Assembly (NCBI GenBank): GCA_030146505.1
Contig: JASLCO010000201.1
Coordinates: forward strand, 1-10,669
Reading direction: 5' to 3'
From: Moraxellaceae bacterium
Lineage (GTDB): Bacteria; Pseudomonadota; Gammaproteobacteria; Pseudomonadales; Moraxellaceae
Length of the DNA: 10,669 nucleotides
In this document: piece after piece, positions 1-6,497 of the stretch
Layout: each line of letters starts with the position of its first letter
Numbering within the stretch: position 1 is the stretch's first letter
Notes under the pieces: generated by a model
Told to the model about the DNA's origin: nothing
Seen by the model: only the letters and a program-made list of their open reading frames with translations
Databases searched by the model: none
Translations under genes and position numbers: made by a program

Positions 1-819
1 GGCGATCAGACGCTCTTCCGGAATCAGTGTGGGATGCACGCGCAATTCGATACCATGACTGGTACGACGTGCCACGCCCAGATGCTTGATGCGGAAACCC
101 AGCTCTTCGGCATAGGACACATCTTCACGCGTCAGCTGCGTGATGCCTTCGGTATAGGCCTTCTTGAACTGCAGCGGCACACCAAAGGCCAGCGAGGCCA
201 GGATGGTGAGCTTGTGGGCGGCATCAATGCCTTCCACGTCGAAAGTGGGATCGGCTTCGGCATAGCCGAGCTCTTGTGCCTCTTTCAGCACATCATGGAA
301 ATCACGGCCCTTCTCGCGCATTTCCGTGAGGATGAAATTGCCCGTGCCATTGATGATGCCGGCCAGCCACTCGATACGGTTGGCAGCCAGGCCTTCACGC
401 AGCACCTTGATGATGGGCACACCACCGGCAACAGCGGCTTCAAAGGCGACATACACGCCCTTCTTTTCAGCCGCTGCAAAAATCTCGTTGCCGTATTCGG
501 CGAGCAGGGCCTTGTTGGCCGTAACCACGTGCTTGCCGTTATTGATGGCCTGCATTACAACTTCACGCGCCGTGGTGGTGCCGCCGATGACCTCAACAAC
601 AATGTCGATTTCCGGATCATTCACCACATCCATGATGTCGCGACTGACACGGGTGGCCTGCAGATCGTATTTGGGGGAGTCACGACGTGCACCGACATGG
701 GCAACACGGATTTCACGACCGGTACGGCGGGAGATTTCAGCTGCGTTGTCCCGGAGCAGGTTGAAGGCGCCACCGCCCACCGTGCCCAGGCCGACGATAC
801 CTACAGAGACCGGTTTCAC
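1..819 (-). CDS. hom: Homoserine dehydrogenase, N-terminal 273 residues (cut by window edge)
   Basis: This cytosolic enzyme reduces aspartate 4-semialdehyde to homoserine with NAD(P)H, the branch step toward threonine, methionine and isoleucine. The reading frame stays open from a GTG at 819 to base 1. Visible features: the Rossmann nucleotide loop GLGTVGGG (residues 10-17), TANKALLA (100-107, Lys103 at the family's conserved lysine), FEAAVAGGVPII (126-137), GIINGTGNF (154-162), and DP-x-x-DVEGIDAAHKL (190-204), whose Asp199 and Lys203 fit the catalytic Asp/Lys pair. About 435 residues are usual, so the C-terminal ACT regulatory domain lies outside the window. The GTG start is chosen because the protein begins KPVSVGIVG there and AGGT lies six bases upstream; no in-frame ATG fits. 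The gene follows dsbC on the same strand, as in the Pseudomonas xerD-dsbC-hom-thrC order, but after a 256-bp gap holding its own promoter candidate and several hairpins. Confidence 0.97.
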   Translation of the reverse strand, partial: MKPVSVGIVGLGTVGGGAFNLLRDNAAEISRRTGREIRVAHVGARRDSPKYDLQATRVSRDIMDVVNDPEIDIVVEVIGGTTTAREVVMQAINNGKHVVTANKALLAEYGNEIFAAAEKKGVYVAFEAAVAGGVPIIKVLREGLAANRIEWLAGIINGTGNFILTEMREKGRDFHDVLKEAQELGYAEADPTFDVEGIDAAHKLTILASLAFGVPLQFKKAYTEGITQLTREDVSYAEELGFRIKHLGVARRTSHGIELRVHPTLIPEERLIA

Positions 820-869
820 ATCATCACCTGAATACTTGGAAAATTTACGACGTCCGATACGGGAGACGC

Positions 870-888
870 GCGGTACAGGAGGTACCGC
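870..888 (-). repeat. Stem-loop 4 of the hom leader
   Basis: Perfect 7-bp inverted repeat, gcggtac (870-876) and gtaccgc (882-888), with a 5-base spacer. It is the last of four hairpins before the hom start and lies about 50 bases upstream of the GTG codon. No T-tract follows on either strand, so it is not an intrinsic terminator. Confidence 0.6.
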
Positions 889-891
889 CCG

Positions 892-915
892 CAAATCCGG
901 CCCAAGCCGGATTTG
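892..915 (-). repeat. Stem-loop 3 of the hom leader
   Basis: Perfect 10-bp inverted repeat, caaatccggc (892-901) and gccggatttg (906-915), around a 4-base loop. Its atccgg half (895-900) is also complementary to ccggat at 940-945 in the neighbouring hairpin, so an alternative pairing between the two stems is possible. No T-tract follows. Confidence 0.7.
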
Positions 916-921
916 ACGTGA

Positions 922-950
922 GCCCGACCCGGACTCACTCCGGATCGGGC
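922..950 (-). repeat. Stem-loop 2 of the hom leader
   Basis: 11-position stem between gcccgacccgg (922-932) and ccggatcgggc (940-950) with a 7-base loop. The only imperfect position (928/944) is a C-A mismatch in plus-strand RNA but a G-U pair in minus-strand RNA. The hairpin is therefore better formed in the strand that encodes hom, which suggests it acts as RNA in the hom message. Confidence 0.65.
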
Positions 951-954
951 GTCC

Positions 955-984
955 CCAGGCCGGCACATGAATGTGCCGGCCTGG
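955..984 (-). repeat. Stem-loop 1 of the hom leader (14-bp perfect stem)
   Basis: Perfect 14-bp inverted repeat, ccaggccggcacat (955-968) and atgtgccggcctgg (971-984), separated by two bases; the innermost pairs would open to form the loop. In minus-strand RNA it is preceded by a U-rich stretch (complement of 988-993) but not followed by one, so it does not look like a rho-independent terminator of dsbC. It would sit near the 5' end of a hom transcript starting from the promoter candidate at 1004-1032, where it could protect the mRNA end or act as a regulatory structure. Confidence 0.7.
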
Positions 985-1003
985 TGATAAAAAGAAGCGC
1001 GCA

Positions 1004-1032
1004 ACATTATGGCCGGCCCCGGGCTTTGTCAA
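1004..1032 (-). promoter_or_regulatory. Candidate sigma70 promoter for hom
   Basis: On the minus strand there is a perfect TTGACA (1032-1027). After a 17-bp spacer comes TAATGT (1009-1004); alternatively the better -10 match CATAAT (1011-1006) follows a short 15-bp spacer. Transcription would start near 997, giving a leader of roughly 180 bases containing all four stem-loops. The -35 match is strong and the -10 ambiguous. Confidence 0.5.
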
Positions 1033-1039
1033 ACCCGGG
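1018..1039 (-). promoter_or_regulatory. Dyad around the hom -35 box, possible operator
   Basis: CCCGGG occurs at 1018-1023 and again at 1034-1039. The bases between (cTTTgtcAAA on the plus strand) add three more symmetric pairs with one offset base. The central part contains the TTGACA of the candidate hom promoter. A symmetric element centred on a -35 box is a typical place for a repressor to bind, but it could equally be a fifth hairpin or the end of the dsbC transcript. No T-tract supports a terminator. Confidence 0.4.
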
Positions 1040-1075
1040 AAAGGGCAGGAATACCGGGGCTTTCAGTGCGAGGAA

Positions 1076-1810
1076 TCAGCGGATACCGAGGTCTTTGGCC
1101 AGCTCGTCAGCCGGCACATAACCGCCCAGCTGCATACCGTTCACATCGAAGATGGCTGGCGTACCGCGCACGCCCAGGTTCTGGCCGAATTCATACTCGG
1201 TGGCCACCGGCGACTTGCACACAGCGGGCGCCGGCGGCAGCGCAAGGCCACTCTTGGACTGGGTGAGGGCCGTCTGCCTGTCCTTGGCGCACCAGACACT
1301 GTCCATTTTGGCCGAGTCATCCGTATTGGGGCCCTTGCGCGGGAAGGCGAGATAGCGCACCTCCACCCCCAACTTGTTCAGCGCGGGTACTTCCTTGTGG
1401 AACTTGCGGCAATAGCCGCACTCCACGTCGGTGAAGACATAAACAGCTGCCTTCATCTTGCCCACGGCGGGATAGATCACCATATCGGCGCGGTTCACCG
1501 TGGCCAGGCCATCCTTGCGCATGGCCGCCAAGGACTGGTCCTCGACGCTGACCAGCGCCTTGCCCTTGATCTCCATGACTTCGCCCTGCACCAGATAGCG
1601 GCCATCACTGGACACCATCACGGTTTCATAGTTCTTGGCACGCACTTCATAGAGGCCGGAAACAACCGCCGGCTTGATGGAAATGATCTCGATATCGGGC
1701 ACCACGGCCTTCACCTTGGCACGTATGACGTCCTCAGGGCCGGCAGCGCTGGCAAGAGGAGCAGCCAGGGCAGCCATCAGGGCAAGACCGGAAAGCAGTC
1801 GGAATTTCAT
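1076..1810 (-). CDS. dsbC: Periplasmic thiol:disulfide isomerase DsbC
   Basis: DsbC reshuffles wrong disulfide bonds in periplasmic proteins and is kept reduced by DsbD. The 244-residue product starts with a signal peptide (MKFRLLSG, then an Ala/Leu core, with ASA|AG as the likely cleavage site near residue 22). An N-terminal dimerisation region follows (about 24-85). The thioredoxin-fold domain carries the active site CGYC (131-134), the cis-proline loop GTPAI (216-220, Pro218) and a second cysteine pair (174 and 198) matching the structural disulfide of the family. The frame is open further upstream to an ATG at 1945 inside xerD, but that extension would bury the signal peptide. Starts at 1810 (MKF) or 1816 (MPMKF) are both possible, each with only a weak GAGA-type ribosome site. 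It lies 109 bp downstream of xerD in the same direction. Confidence 0.96.
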   Translation of the reverse strand: MKFRLLSGLALMAALAAPLASAAGPEDVIRAKVKAVVPDIEIISIKPAVVSGLYEVRAKNYETVMVSSDGRYLVQGEVMEIKGKALVSVEDQSLAAMRKDGLATVNRADMVIYPAVGKMKAAVYVFTDVECGYCRKFHKEVPALNKLGVEVRYLAFPRKGPNTDDSAKMDSVWCAKDRQTALTQSKSGLALPPAPAVCKSPVATEYEFGQNLGVRGTPAIFDVNGMQLGGYVPADELAKDLGIR

Positions 1811-1919
1811 GGGCATTCGTCTCGGAAAGCTGAATTCAGGTTGGCAGGCAGCATAAGCCTTCACCGGCAGACCGCCGATAGTACATGCGTAAACGGGCTT
1901 TGCGGAGAACGGAAGACGG

Positions 1920-2867
1920 CTAGCCGCGCGGATGATGCTGCGCATGCAGGTCCTTGAGGCGCTGATTGGCGATATGGGTATAGATCTGCGTGGTGGAAAG
2001 ATCGCTATGCCCCAGCAGCATCTGCACTACGCGCAGGTCAGCACCGTGGTTGAGCAGATGCGTGGCGAAAGCATGGCGCAGGGTGTGCGGGGAAAGATTG
2101 CGCTCTATGCCGGCGGCTTTGGCCAGTTGCTTGATACGGTGCCAGAAAGCCTGGCGCGTCATGAACTCGCCCTCGCGACTGGGAAACAGGGCATCGGTGG
2201 CGTTGCCGGCCACCAGCACCGGGCGAGCCTCATCCACGTATTTCACCAGCCAGTCCATGGCGGTTTCATTCATGGGCACCAGACGCTCTTTCGAGCCCTT
2301 GCCCGTCACACGCAGGAACCCGCCACGCAGATTGGGCTGGTCCACACGCAGCCCCACCAGTTCGGAGACACGCAGGCCGCAGGCATAAAGCAGCTCCAGC
2401 ATGGCACGGTCACGCAGACCCAGCGGTGTTTCTGTCAGGGGTGCCGCCAGCAAGGCGTCCACTTCTGCCTCAGACATATCCTTGGGCAAGGGGCAGCCCA
2501 GCCTGGGGGAATCCAGATGCAGGGTGGGATCAGCGCTGATGCGGTTTTGGGAAAGATGAAAACGGTAGAAACGGCGCAGGGCGGAAAGAAAACGCGCACG
2601 TGAACGGGGATGGCTGCCCGCGGCCTGCAGATCGTGGATGTAGCGCGCCAGGTCTTCCTGGCCCAGTTGCAACAGGCTTTGCCCGCTCGCCCACTGCGCG
2701 AGTTTGTGCAGGTCGGTCAGATAGCCGGCAATGGAGTGTTTGCTCAAACCCTCCACCACCAGCTTGCTGCGGAACTGACGCAACTCCACCGACTCCGGCA
2801 GGGAGTTTTCTTCAGCCTTGGGACGGCCGCGCGGGCGTGTGATGAGCATATTCATGACCCAAAACAT
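1920..2867 (-). CDS. xerD: Tyrosine recombinase XerD
   Basis: XerD works with XerC and FtsK at the dif site to resolve chromosome dimers. The 315-residue frame has an N-terminal SAM-like core-binding domain (about 28-110) and a catalytic domain (about 125-315). All the expected active-site residues are present: Arg166 (GLRVSELVG), Lys190 (GKGSKERLVP), His261 and Arg264 (SPHTLRHAFATHLL), His287 (LLGHSDLSTT) and the nucleophile Tyr296 (QIYTH). The C-terminal HPRG resembles the HPRA end of E. coli XerD. The adjacent dsbC-hom genes match the Pseudomonas xerD locus, supporting XerD rather than XerC. Starts at 2867, 2855 and 2849 are all in frame and none has a strong ribosome site. The protein is about 17 residues longer than E. 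coli XerD at the N-terminus, and this extension includes RPRGRPK, an AT-hook-like sequence. Confidence 0.96.
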   Translation of the reverse strand: MFWVMNMLITRPRGRPKAEENSLPESVELRQFRSKLVVEGLSKHSIAGYLTDLHKLAQWASGQSLLQLGQEDLARYIHDLQAAGSHPRSRARFLSALRRFYRFHLSQNRISADPTLHLDSPRLGCPLPKDMSEAEVDALLAAPLTETPLGLRDRAMLELLYACGLRVSELVGLRVDQPNLRGGFLRVTGKGSKERLVPMNETAMDWLVKYVDEARPVLVAGNATDALFPSREGEFMTRQAFWHRIKQLAKAAGIERNLSPHTLRHAFATHLLNHGADLRVVQMLLGHSDLSTTQIYTHIANQRLKDLHAQHHPRG

Positions 2868-2975
2868 ATCAATTCTGAAGGAGTCACAACGTAAACGGCC
2901 ATCTCATATGAATACAGCTGCTTTTAATCGCACTGCATCTTCTACTTCATCAAGTTGCAAGGCGACTTAGTCCGA

Positions 2976-3023
2976 GCAGGCAAGCATGTTTCTTTCATGA
3001 TAATCTGCCCGCCCCCATGGGGG
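2976..3023 (+). promoter_or_regulatory. Possible promoter and palindrome upstream of the acyltransferase
   Basis: The 200-bp divergent gap between xerD and the acyltransferase (2868-3067) holds no gene that I can support. GATAAT at 2999-3004 is a plausible -10 box, but its best partner, CAGGCA (2977-2982, 16-bp spacer), is poor. Just downstream is the perfect 12-bp palindrome CCCCCATGGGGG (3012-3023), which would fall in the early transcribed region. No clear promoter for xerD is visible. Confidence 0.25.
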
Positions 3024-3067
3024 AGGCCTCATACGACATCTAAAGAACTGACGACCAATACTCTGAC

Positions 3068-5056
3068 ATGATACAGCACAGACCCGAAATAGACGGATTA
3101 CGCTCAATCGCCGTTATACCCGTTATCCTTTTTCATGCTGGCATCCAGACTTTCTCGGGTGGGTTTGTCGGAGTTGATGTTTTTTTCGTTATCAGTGGCT
3201 ACCTCATCACCTCAAACATACTGACTGAACATCAAGCAGGAACCTTCTCTCTGGCGCGTTTTTACGAAAGACGAGCAAGACGTATTCTGCCAGCTTTGTT
3301 TTTCATGATGGCAGTAAGTATACCATTTGCTTGGGCTTGGTTATTGCCTAGTGAATGGAAACTCTTCTCTCGAAGCCTGATTACAGTCCCCTTATTCCTG
3401 TCGAATGTCCTGTTCGCCAAAAACAGCGGCTATTTCGACGCAGCAGTAGAAACTCAGCCTCTCTTGCATACATGGAGCTTGGGGGTTGAAGAACAGTATT
3501 ATCTCTTATTTCCCCTGCTGTTCCTGCTGTCTTATCGAGTAAGCAGGAAAATCATTCTCTGGCTAGTCATACTGGCCCTCATCAGTCTGGGTATGGCCGA
3601 ATGGGGAATACGAAATTGGCCTACAGCCAATTTCTATCTATTGCCCGGACGTACTTGGGAGCTTTTGATTGGCGCATTGACTGCGGTGTACCTCATCAAG
3701 CATCCGCTGAAAACAAAGCCTGCGCACGCGCAATTTTCAAGCATGCTCGGACTTGTCCTGATCGCAATTCCGATACTGCAATACTCCGAGCAAACACCGT
3801 TTCCCAGTATTTACGGACTAGTGCCATGTATCGGTACAGCGCTGGTTATCATGTTCAGCTCCAAGAAAACCATTGTGGGTCGAACTCTAGGGAGCGCACC
3901 TCTCGTCGGAGTTGGCCTTGTCAGTTACAGCGCTTATCTTTGGCATCATCCATTGTTCGCGTTCGCCAGATTACGCAGCACAACCCCCCTCGGCGTAACG
4001 GTTATGCTCGGCTTGTCCGCACTAGCGCTTATGTTGGCATATTTAAGCTGGAAATACGTAGAAACACCCTTTAGGAACAGGCACTGGCTTACCCGTCGGC
4101 AGATATTTGCCTTTGGTGGCATAGCTAGCCTCTTGTTCATAGTAGCCGGGGTGGTTGGCCAAGGAGAAAATACCCTGACTCGAAGCAGGATAGACACATC
4201 TGCATTGGACTCAATGCGTCCTACTAACTCAGTTTCCCTACAACAAACCGACACCTGTTTCCTTCTCACCAAAGACGCAAATGCACTTGCCATCAATACA
4301 TGCTTGTTCCGTCTTGAGGGCCGCCCTACAGTGCTGTTACTAGGAGACTCTCATGCTGCCTCGCTCTATCCTGGCCTTAAGCAGTTTCTTGACCACCACA
4401 ACATCAATCTCGTGATGCTTACCGCAGCAGCCTGCCTACCAATCGTTACTCAGTTTCCAGACAATACCAGCCGCACAGCCACGCCACGCTGTGCAGCCAT
4501 CAATCAACGCATCGAAGAAACGCTGGAAACCCAGAAGTTTGATTTGGTAATTGTTTCATCTTTCATTCAGGAATGGGGCTTCCGGAGAAACTCAAAGTGG
4601 ACATACCCAGGATATTATCAAGACTACAAGCTCGCACTTGGTAAACTGCATAAGTATGCACCAGTACTTGTCATCGGCCAGTTCCCATCATGGAAAGAAT
4701 GGTTGCCGGACACTCTGACCCAAGAAATCTCAATCCGCGGCGGTGGAACACCGAACATGCTGCCGCAATTCAGTGCTTACGGCTTGGACAGCGAAATTTT
4801 CAGTACAGACAAGAAAGTAAAAGCAGATATGCAGCATGCCGACATACCGTATCTGTCCGTACTGGATGCTACATGTCACCCCCCCGAATGCATGCGTTAT
4901 ATTTCAACCCCTGCTGGGAACAGGCTATTTACATCGGACTACGGACATTTAGGCCTAGAAGCAAGCCAATTCTTATCAGACACAGTGGTAGGGCCTGAGA
5001 TACTCAAGCTTTTGCAGATAAAAAAGGTACCACTTCAGAACAAAAGCCTTGACTGA
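3068..5056 (+). CDS. OafA/YrhL-type membrane O-acyltransferase with C-terminal SGNH domain
   Basis: Integral inner-membrane enzyme expected to take acetyl (or another acyl) groups from the cytoplasm and transfer them to a surface polysaccharide. The N-terminal acyltransferase-3 domain (about 1-335) begins HRPEIDGLRSIAVIPVILFHAG with His23, then GGFVGVDVFFVISGYL (31-46), RFYERRARRILPA (64-76), TWSLGVEEQYY (135-145) and YSAYLWHHPL (287-296), with about ten hydrophobic segments. One more membrane segment (346-363) leads to an extracytoplasmic SGNH hydrolase-like domain: GDSHA (426-430, Ser428 nucleophile) and SDYGHLG (623-629, Asp624 and His627). At 662 residues it has the usual length for this two-domain class. 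The glycan target cannot be read from sequence; LPS O-antigen is the common one, and no O-antigen genes are nearby. The start fits the conserved N-terminus but lacks a clear ribosome site. Lower GC and codons such as ATA, TTA and AGA differ from the neighbours, which suggests transfer. Confidence 0.93.
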   Translation: MIQHRPEIDGLRSIAVIPVILFHAGIQTFSGGFVGVDVFFVISGYLITSNILTEHQAGTFSLARFYERRARRILPALFFMMAVSIPFAWAWLLPSEWKLFSRSLITVPLFLSNVLFAKNSGYFDAAVETQPLLHTWSLGVEEQYYLLFPLLFLLSYRVSRKIILWLVILALISLGMAEWGIRNWPTANFYLLPGRTWELLIGALTAVYLIKHPLKTKPAHAQFSSMLGLVLIAIPILQYSEQTPFPSIYGLVPCIGTALVIMFSSKKTIVGRTLGSAPLVGVGLVSYSAYLWHHPLFAFARLRSTTPLGVTVMLGLSALALMLAYLSWKYVETPFRNRHWLTRRQIFAFGGIASLLFIVAGVVGQGENTLTRSRIDTSALDSMRPTNSVSLQQTDTCFLLTKDANALAINTCLFRLEGRPTVLLLGDSHAASLYPGLKQFLDHHNINLVMLTAAACLPIVTQFPDNTSRTATPRCAAINQRIEETLETQKFDLVIVSSFIQEWGFRRNSKWTYPGYYQDYKLALGKLHKYAPVLVIGQFPSWKEWLPDTLTQEISIRGGGTPNMLPQFSAYGLDSEIFSTDKKVKADMQHADIPYLSVLDATCHPPECMRYISTPAGNRLFTSDYGHLGLEASQFLSDTVVGPEILKLLQIKKVPLQNKSLD

Positions 5057-5175
5057 CGCAATCAGCCTCAACAACCATCATCAAACTTCAGGTACGTGCC
5101 CTTCAGTTTCTGGAGGCGACAATAGCATCAGCTGTCATTATTTTGACTATCATGAACGCGCAACAGACAGCGAAT

Positions 5176-5205
5176 AAAAAAAGCGGCCCGAAGGCCGCTT
5201 TTTTT
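5176..5205. terminator. Bidirectional rho-independent terminator between the acyltransferase and rplS
   Basis: Stem gcggcc (5183-5188) with ggccgc (5193-5198) around a cgaa loop, flanked by seven A on the left (5176-5182) and seven T on the right (5199-5205). It therefore works in both directions, ending the rpsP-rplS operon (17 bp past the rplS stop) and the convergent acyltransferase transcript. Between the acyltransferase stop and this hairpin (5057-5175) I see no gene. Confidence 0.93.
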
Positions 5206-5222
5206 GCTCATGCAGGAGCGAA

Positions 5223-5591
5223 TTACTTCGCGCGGGCAGTGAGCTTTTCCTTGATACGTGCGGACTTGCCCGAACGATAGCGGAGGTAGTACAGCTTGGC
5301 ACGACGCACGTCGCCACGACGCTTCACTTCAATGCCAGCGACCACCGGGGAGTGAGTCTGGAAAACACGTTCCACGCCCACACCATTGGAAATCTTGCGC
5401 ACTGTGAAAGCCGAGTTGAGGCCGCGGTTCTTGATGGCAATGACAACGCCTTCATAGGCCTGCAGACGCTCACGGTCGCCTTCCTTCACCTTGACCTGCA
5501 CGACAACGGTGTCGCCGGGAGCAAAAGAGGGGACATTCTGTTTCAGCTGGGACTGTTCAACTGCTTGAACCAGGGGATGCTTGCCGCTCAT
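5223..5591 (-). CDS. rplS: 50S ribosomal protein L19
   Basis: L19 lies at the 30S-50S interface and contributes to an intersubunit bridge. The 122-residue product has the usual length (about 115-120) and conserved segments: FAPGDTVVVQVKVKEGDRER (23-42), LQAYEGVVIAIKNRG (43-57), FTVRKISNGVGVERVFQTHSP (62-82) and RRAKLYYLRYRSGKSARIKEK near the C-terminus. The ATG at 5591 is preceded by GAGAGA at suitable distance. It is the last gene of rpsP-rimM-trmD-rplS and is followed at once by a strong terminator. A 121-bp gap containing a hairpin separates it from trmD, which may let L19 be made at a different level from TrmD. Confidence 0.98.
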   Translation of the reverse strand: MSGKHPLVQAVEQSQLKQNVPSFAPGDTVVVQVKVKEGDRERLQAYEGVVIAIKNRGLNSAFTVRKISNGVGVERVFQTHSPVVAGIEVKRRGDVRRAKLYYLRYRSGKSARIKEKLTARAK

Positions 5592-5672
5592 GGCATTTCT
5601 CTCAGGTTATGGTGACAGAGGCTGTGCATCTGCTCGTGCAGAAGCGGCGCATTCCCACCGTTTCACATCAGA

Positions 5673-5692
5673 TGCAGCGGACATCCGCTGCA
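5673..5692 (-). repeat. Stem-loop in the trmD-rplS gap
   Basis: Perfect 9-bp inverted repeat, tgcagcgga (5673-5681) and tccgctgca (5684-5692), with two central bases, so the innermost pairs would open as the loop. It lies 20 bp past the trmD stop within a 121-bp non-coding gap and has no following T-tract. It could be an mRNA processing or stability element that uncouples rplS from the weakly expressed upstream genes. A smaller 5-bp hairpin (5629-5642) lies closer to rplS. Confidence 0.45.
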
Positions 5693-5712
5693 CCCATGGA
5701 GATGAAAAATCC

Positions 5713-6489
5713 TTACCGGCCTTTTTCATCCTCGCCATGCTGGCTATCAGCAGCACGGCGGATCTCGTCGAGCATCTTGATCTGCTCTTTGTCCAGCGTG
5801 GCCTTCTCCAGAAGATCAGGCCGACGCTGCAATGTTCTTTCCAGACTCTGGCGTCTGCGCCATTTCTTGATGGCGGCATGATCACCGGAGAGCAGGACTG
5901 CCGGCACTGGCTCGCCTTCGTAGATTTCCGGGCGGGTGTAGTGCGGACAATCCAGCAGGCCATCGGAGAAGGAGTCTTCTTCTGCCGAGGCATCGCTGCC
6001 GAGCGCACCCGGCAGCAAACGTGTTATCGCATCCATCAGCACCATCGCCGGCAATTCACCACCCGACAGCACATAGTCACCGACTGACCACTCGGCATCG
6101 ACTTCACGCTGGATAAAGCGCTCATCAATGCCTTCATAACGGCCGCAGAGAAGAATCAGCGCATCTTCCTGCCGCAACTCCTGCACACCGGCCTGTGTCA
6201 GCACGCGACCCTGTGGCGAGAGGTAAATCACTTTTGGCGAGAAGCCTTTTTCTGCCGCTGCCGCCTTTGCCGCGGTAATCGCACGCTGCAAGGGTTCAAT
6301 CTGCATCACCATGCCGGGGCCGCCGCCATAGGGACGATCATCCACACGGTGATAGGCATCCTCGGTGAAATCCCGGGGATTCCAGCACTGCACATCCAGC
6401 AGACCCGTTTTCACGGCGCGGCCGGTAATGCCGCTTTCCGTCAGTGCACGCAGCATTTCCGGAAACAGGCTGATAAAGCCGACCCACAT
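5713..6489 (-). CDS. trmD: tRNA (guanine37-N1)-methyltransferase TrmD
   Basis: TrmD uses S-adenosylmethionine to methylate G37 next to the anticodon of tRNAs reading CNN and some GGN codons, preventing +1 frameshifts. The 258-residue protein matches the usual 245-260. SPOUT-fold trefoil-knot motifs are clear: VDDRPYGGGPGM (49-60), YLSPQG (89-94), LCGRYEGIDER (114-124) and VGDYVLSGGELPAM (136-149). Arg157 and Asp172 (EEDSF) occupy the positions of the family's catalytic Arg/Asp pair. LLDCPHYTRPEIYEGEPVP (178-196) and the helical C-terminal tRNA-binding domain follow. The start MWVGFISLFPEM is typical, but no good ribosome site precedes it. The stop of rimM lies only 8 bp upstream, so translation is probably coupled to rimM and kept low. 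Confidence 0.98.
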   Translation of the reverse strand: MWVGFISLFPEMLRALTESGITGRAVKTGLLDVQCWNPRDFTEDAYHRVDDRPYGGGPGMVMQIEPLQRAITAAKAAAAEKGFSPKVIYLSPQGRVLTQAGVQELRQEDALILLCGRYEGIDERFIQREVDAEWSVGDYVLSGGELPAMVLMDAITRLLPGALGSDASAEEDSFSDGLLDCPHYTRPEIYEGEPVPAVLLSGDHAAIKKWRRRQSLERTLQRRPDLLEKATLDKEQIKMLDEIRRAADSQHGEDEKGR

Positions 6490-6497
6490 ACGCAGGC

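Noticed and set aside
34..831. Long plus-strand open frame (265 codons) opposite hom
   Set aside because: It is the mirror of a strongly conserved homoserine dehydrogenase frame; GC-rich genes commonly leave such antisense frames open. The translation shows no recognisable domain.
955..984. The 14-bp stem as a rho-independent terminator of dsbC
   Set aside because: No T-tract follows on the minus strand; the T-rich stretch precedes the stem instead.
816..1007. 63-codon minus-strand frame in the hom leader whose stop overlaps the hom GTG start (GTGA), possibly a leader peptide
   Set aside because: It has no ribosome site, its first ATG overlaps the proposed -10 box, its sequence simply reads through the hairpins, and it has no run of Thr, Ile or Met codons expected for attenuation. 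The overlap is suggestive but not enough.
1811..1945. N-terminal extension of dsbC to the ATG at 1945
   Set aside because: It would place 45 residues before the signal peptide and overlap the end of xerD; the signal peptide is correctly placed only from 1810 or 1816.
971..1957. Plus-strand open frame (328 codons) opposite dsbC
   Set aside because: The minus strand encodes a complete DsbC with signal peptide, CGYC and cis-Pro; the opposite frame runs through the hairpins and has no family features.
2868..5175. Mobile element or integrase attachment site around the acyltransferase, with xerD as its integrase
   Set aside because: The recombinase has the full features and neighbours of chromosomal XerD, and I saw no flanking direct repeats, dif-like site or transposase.
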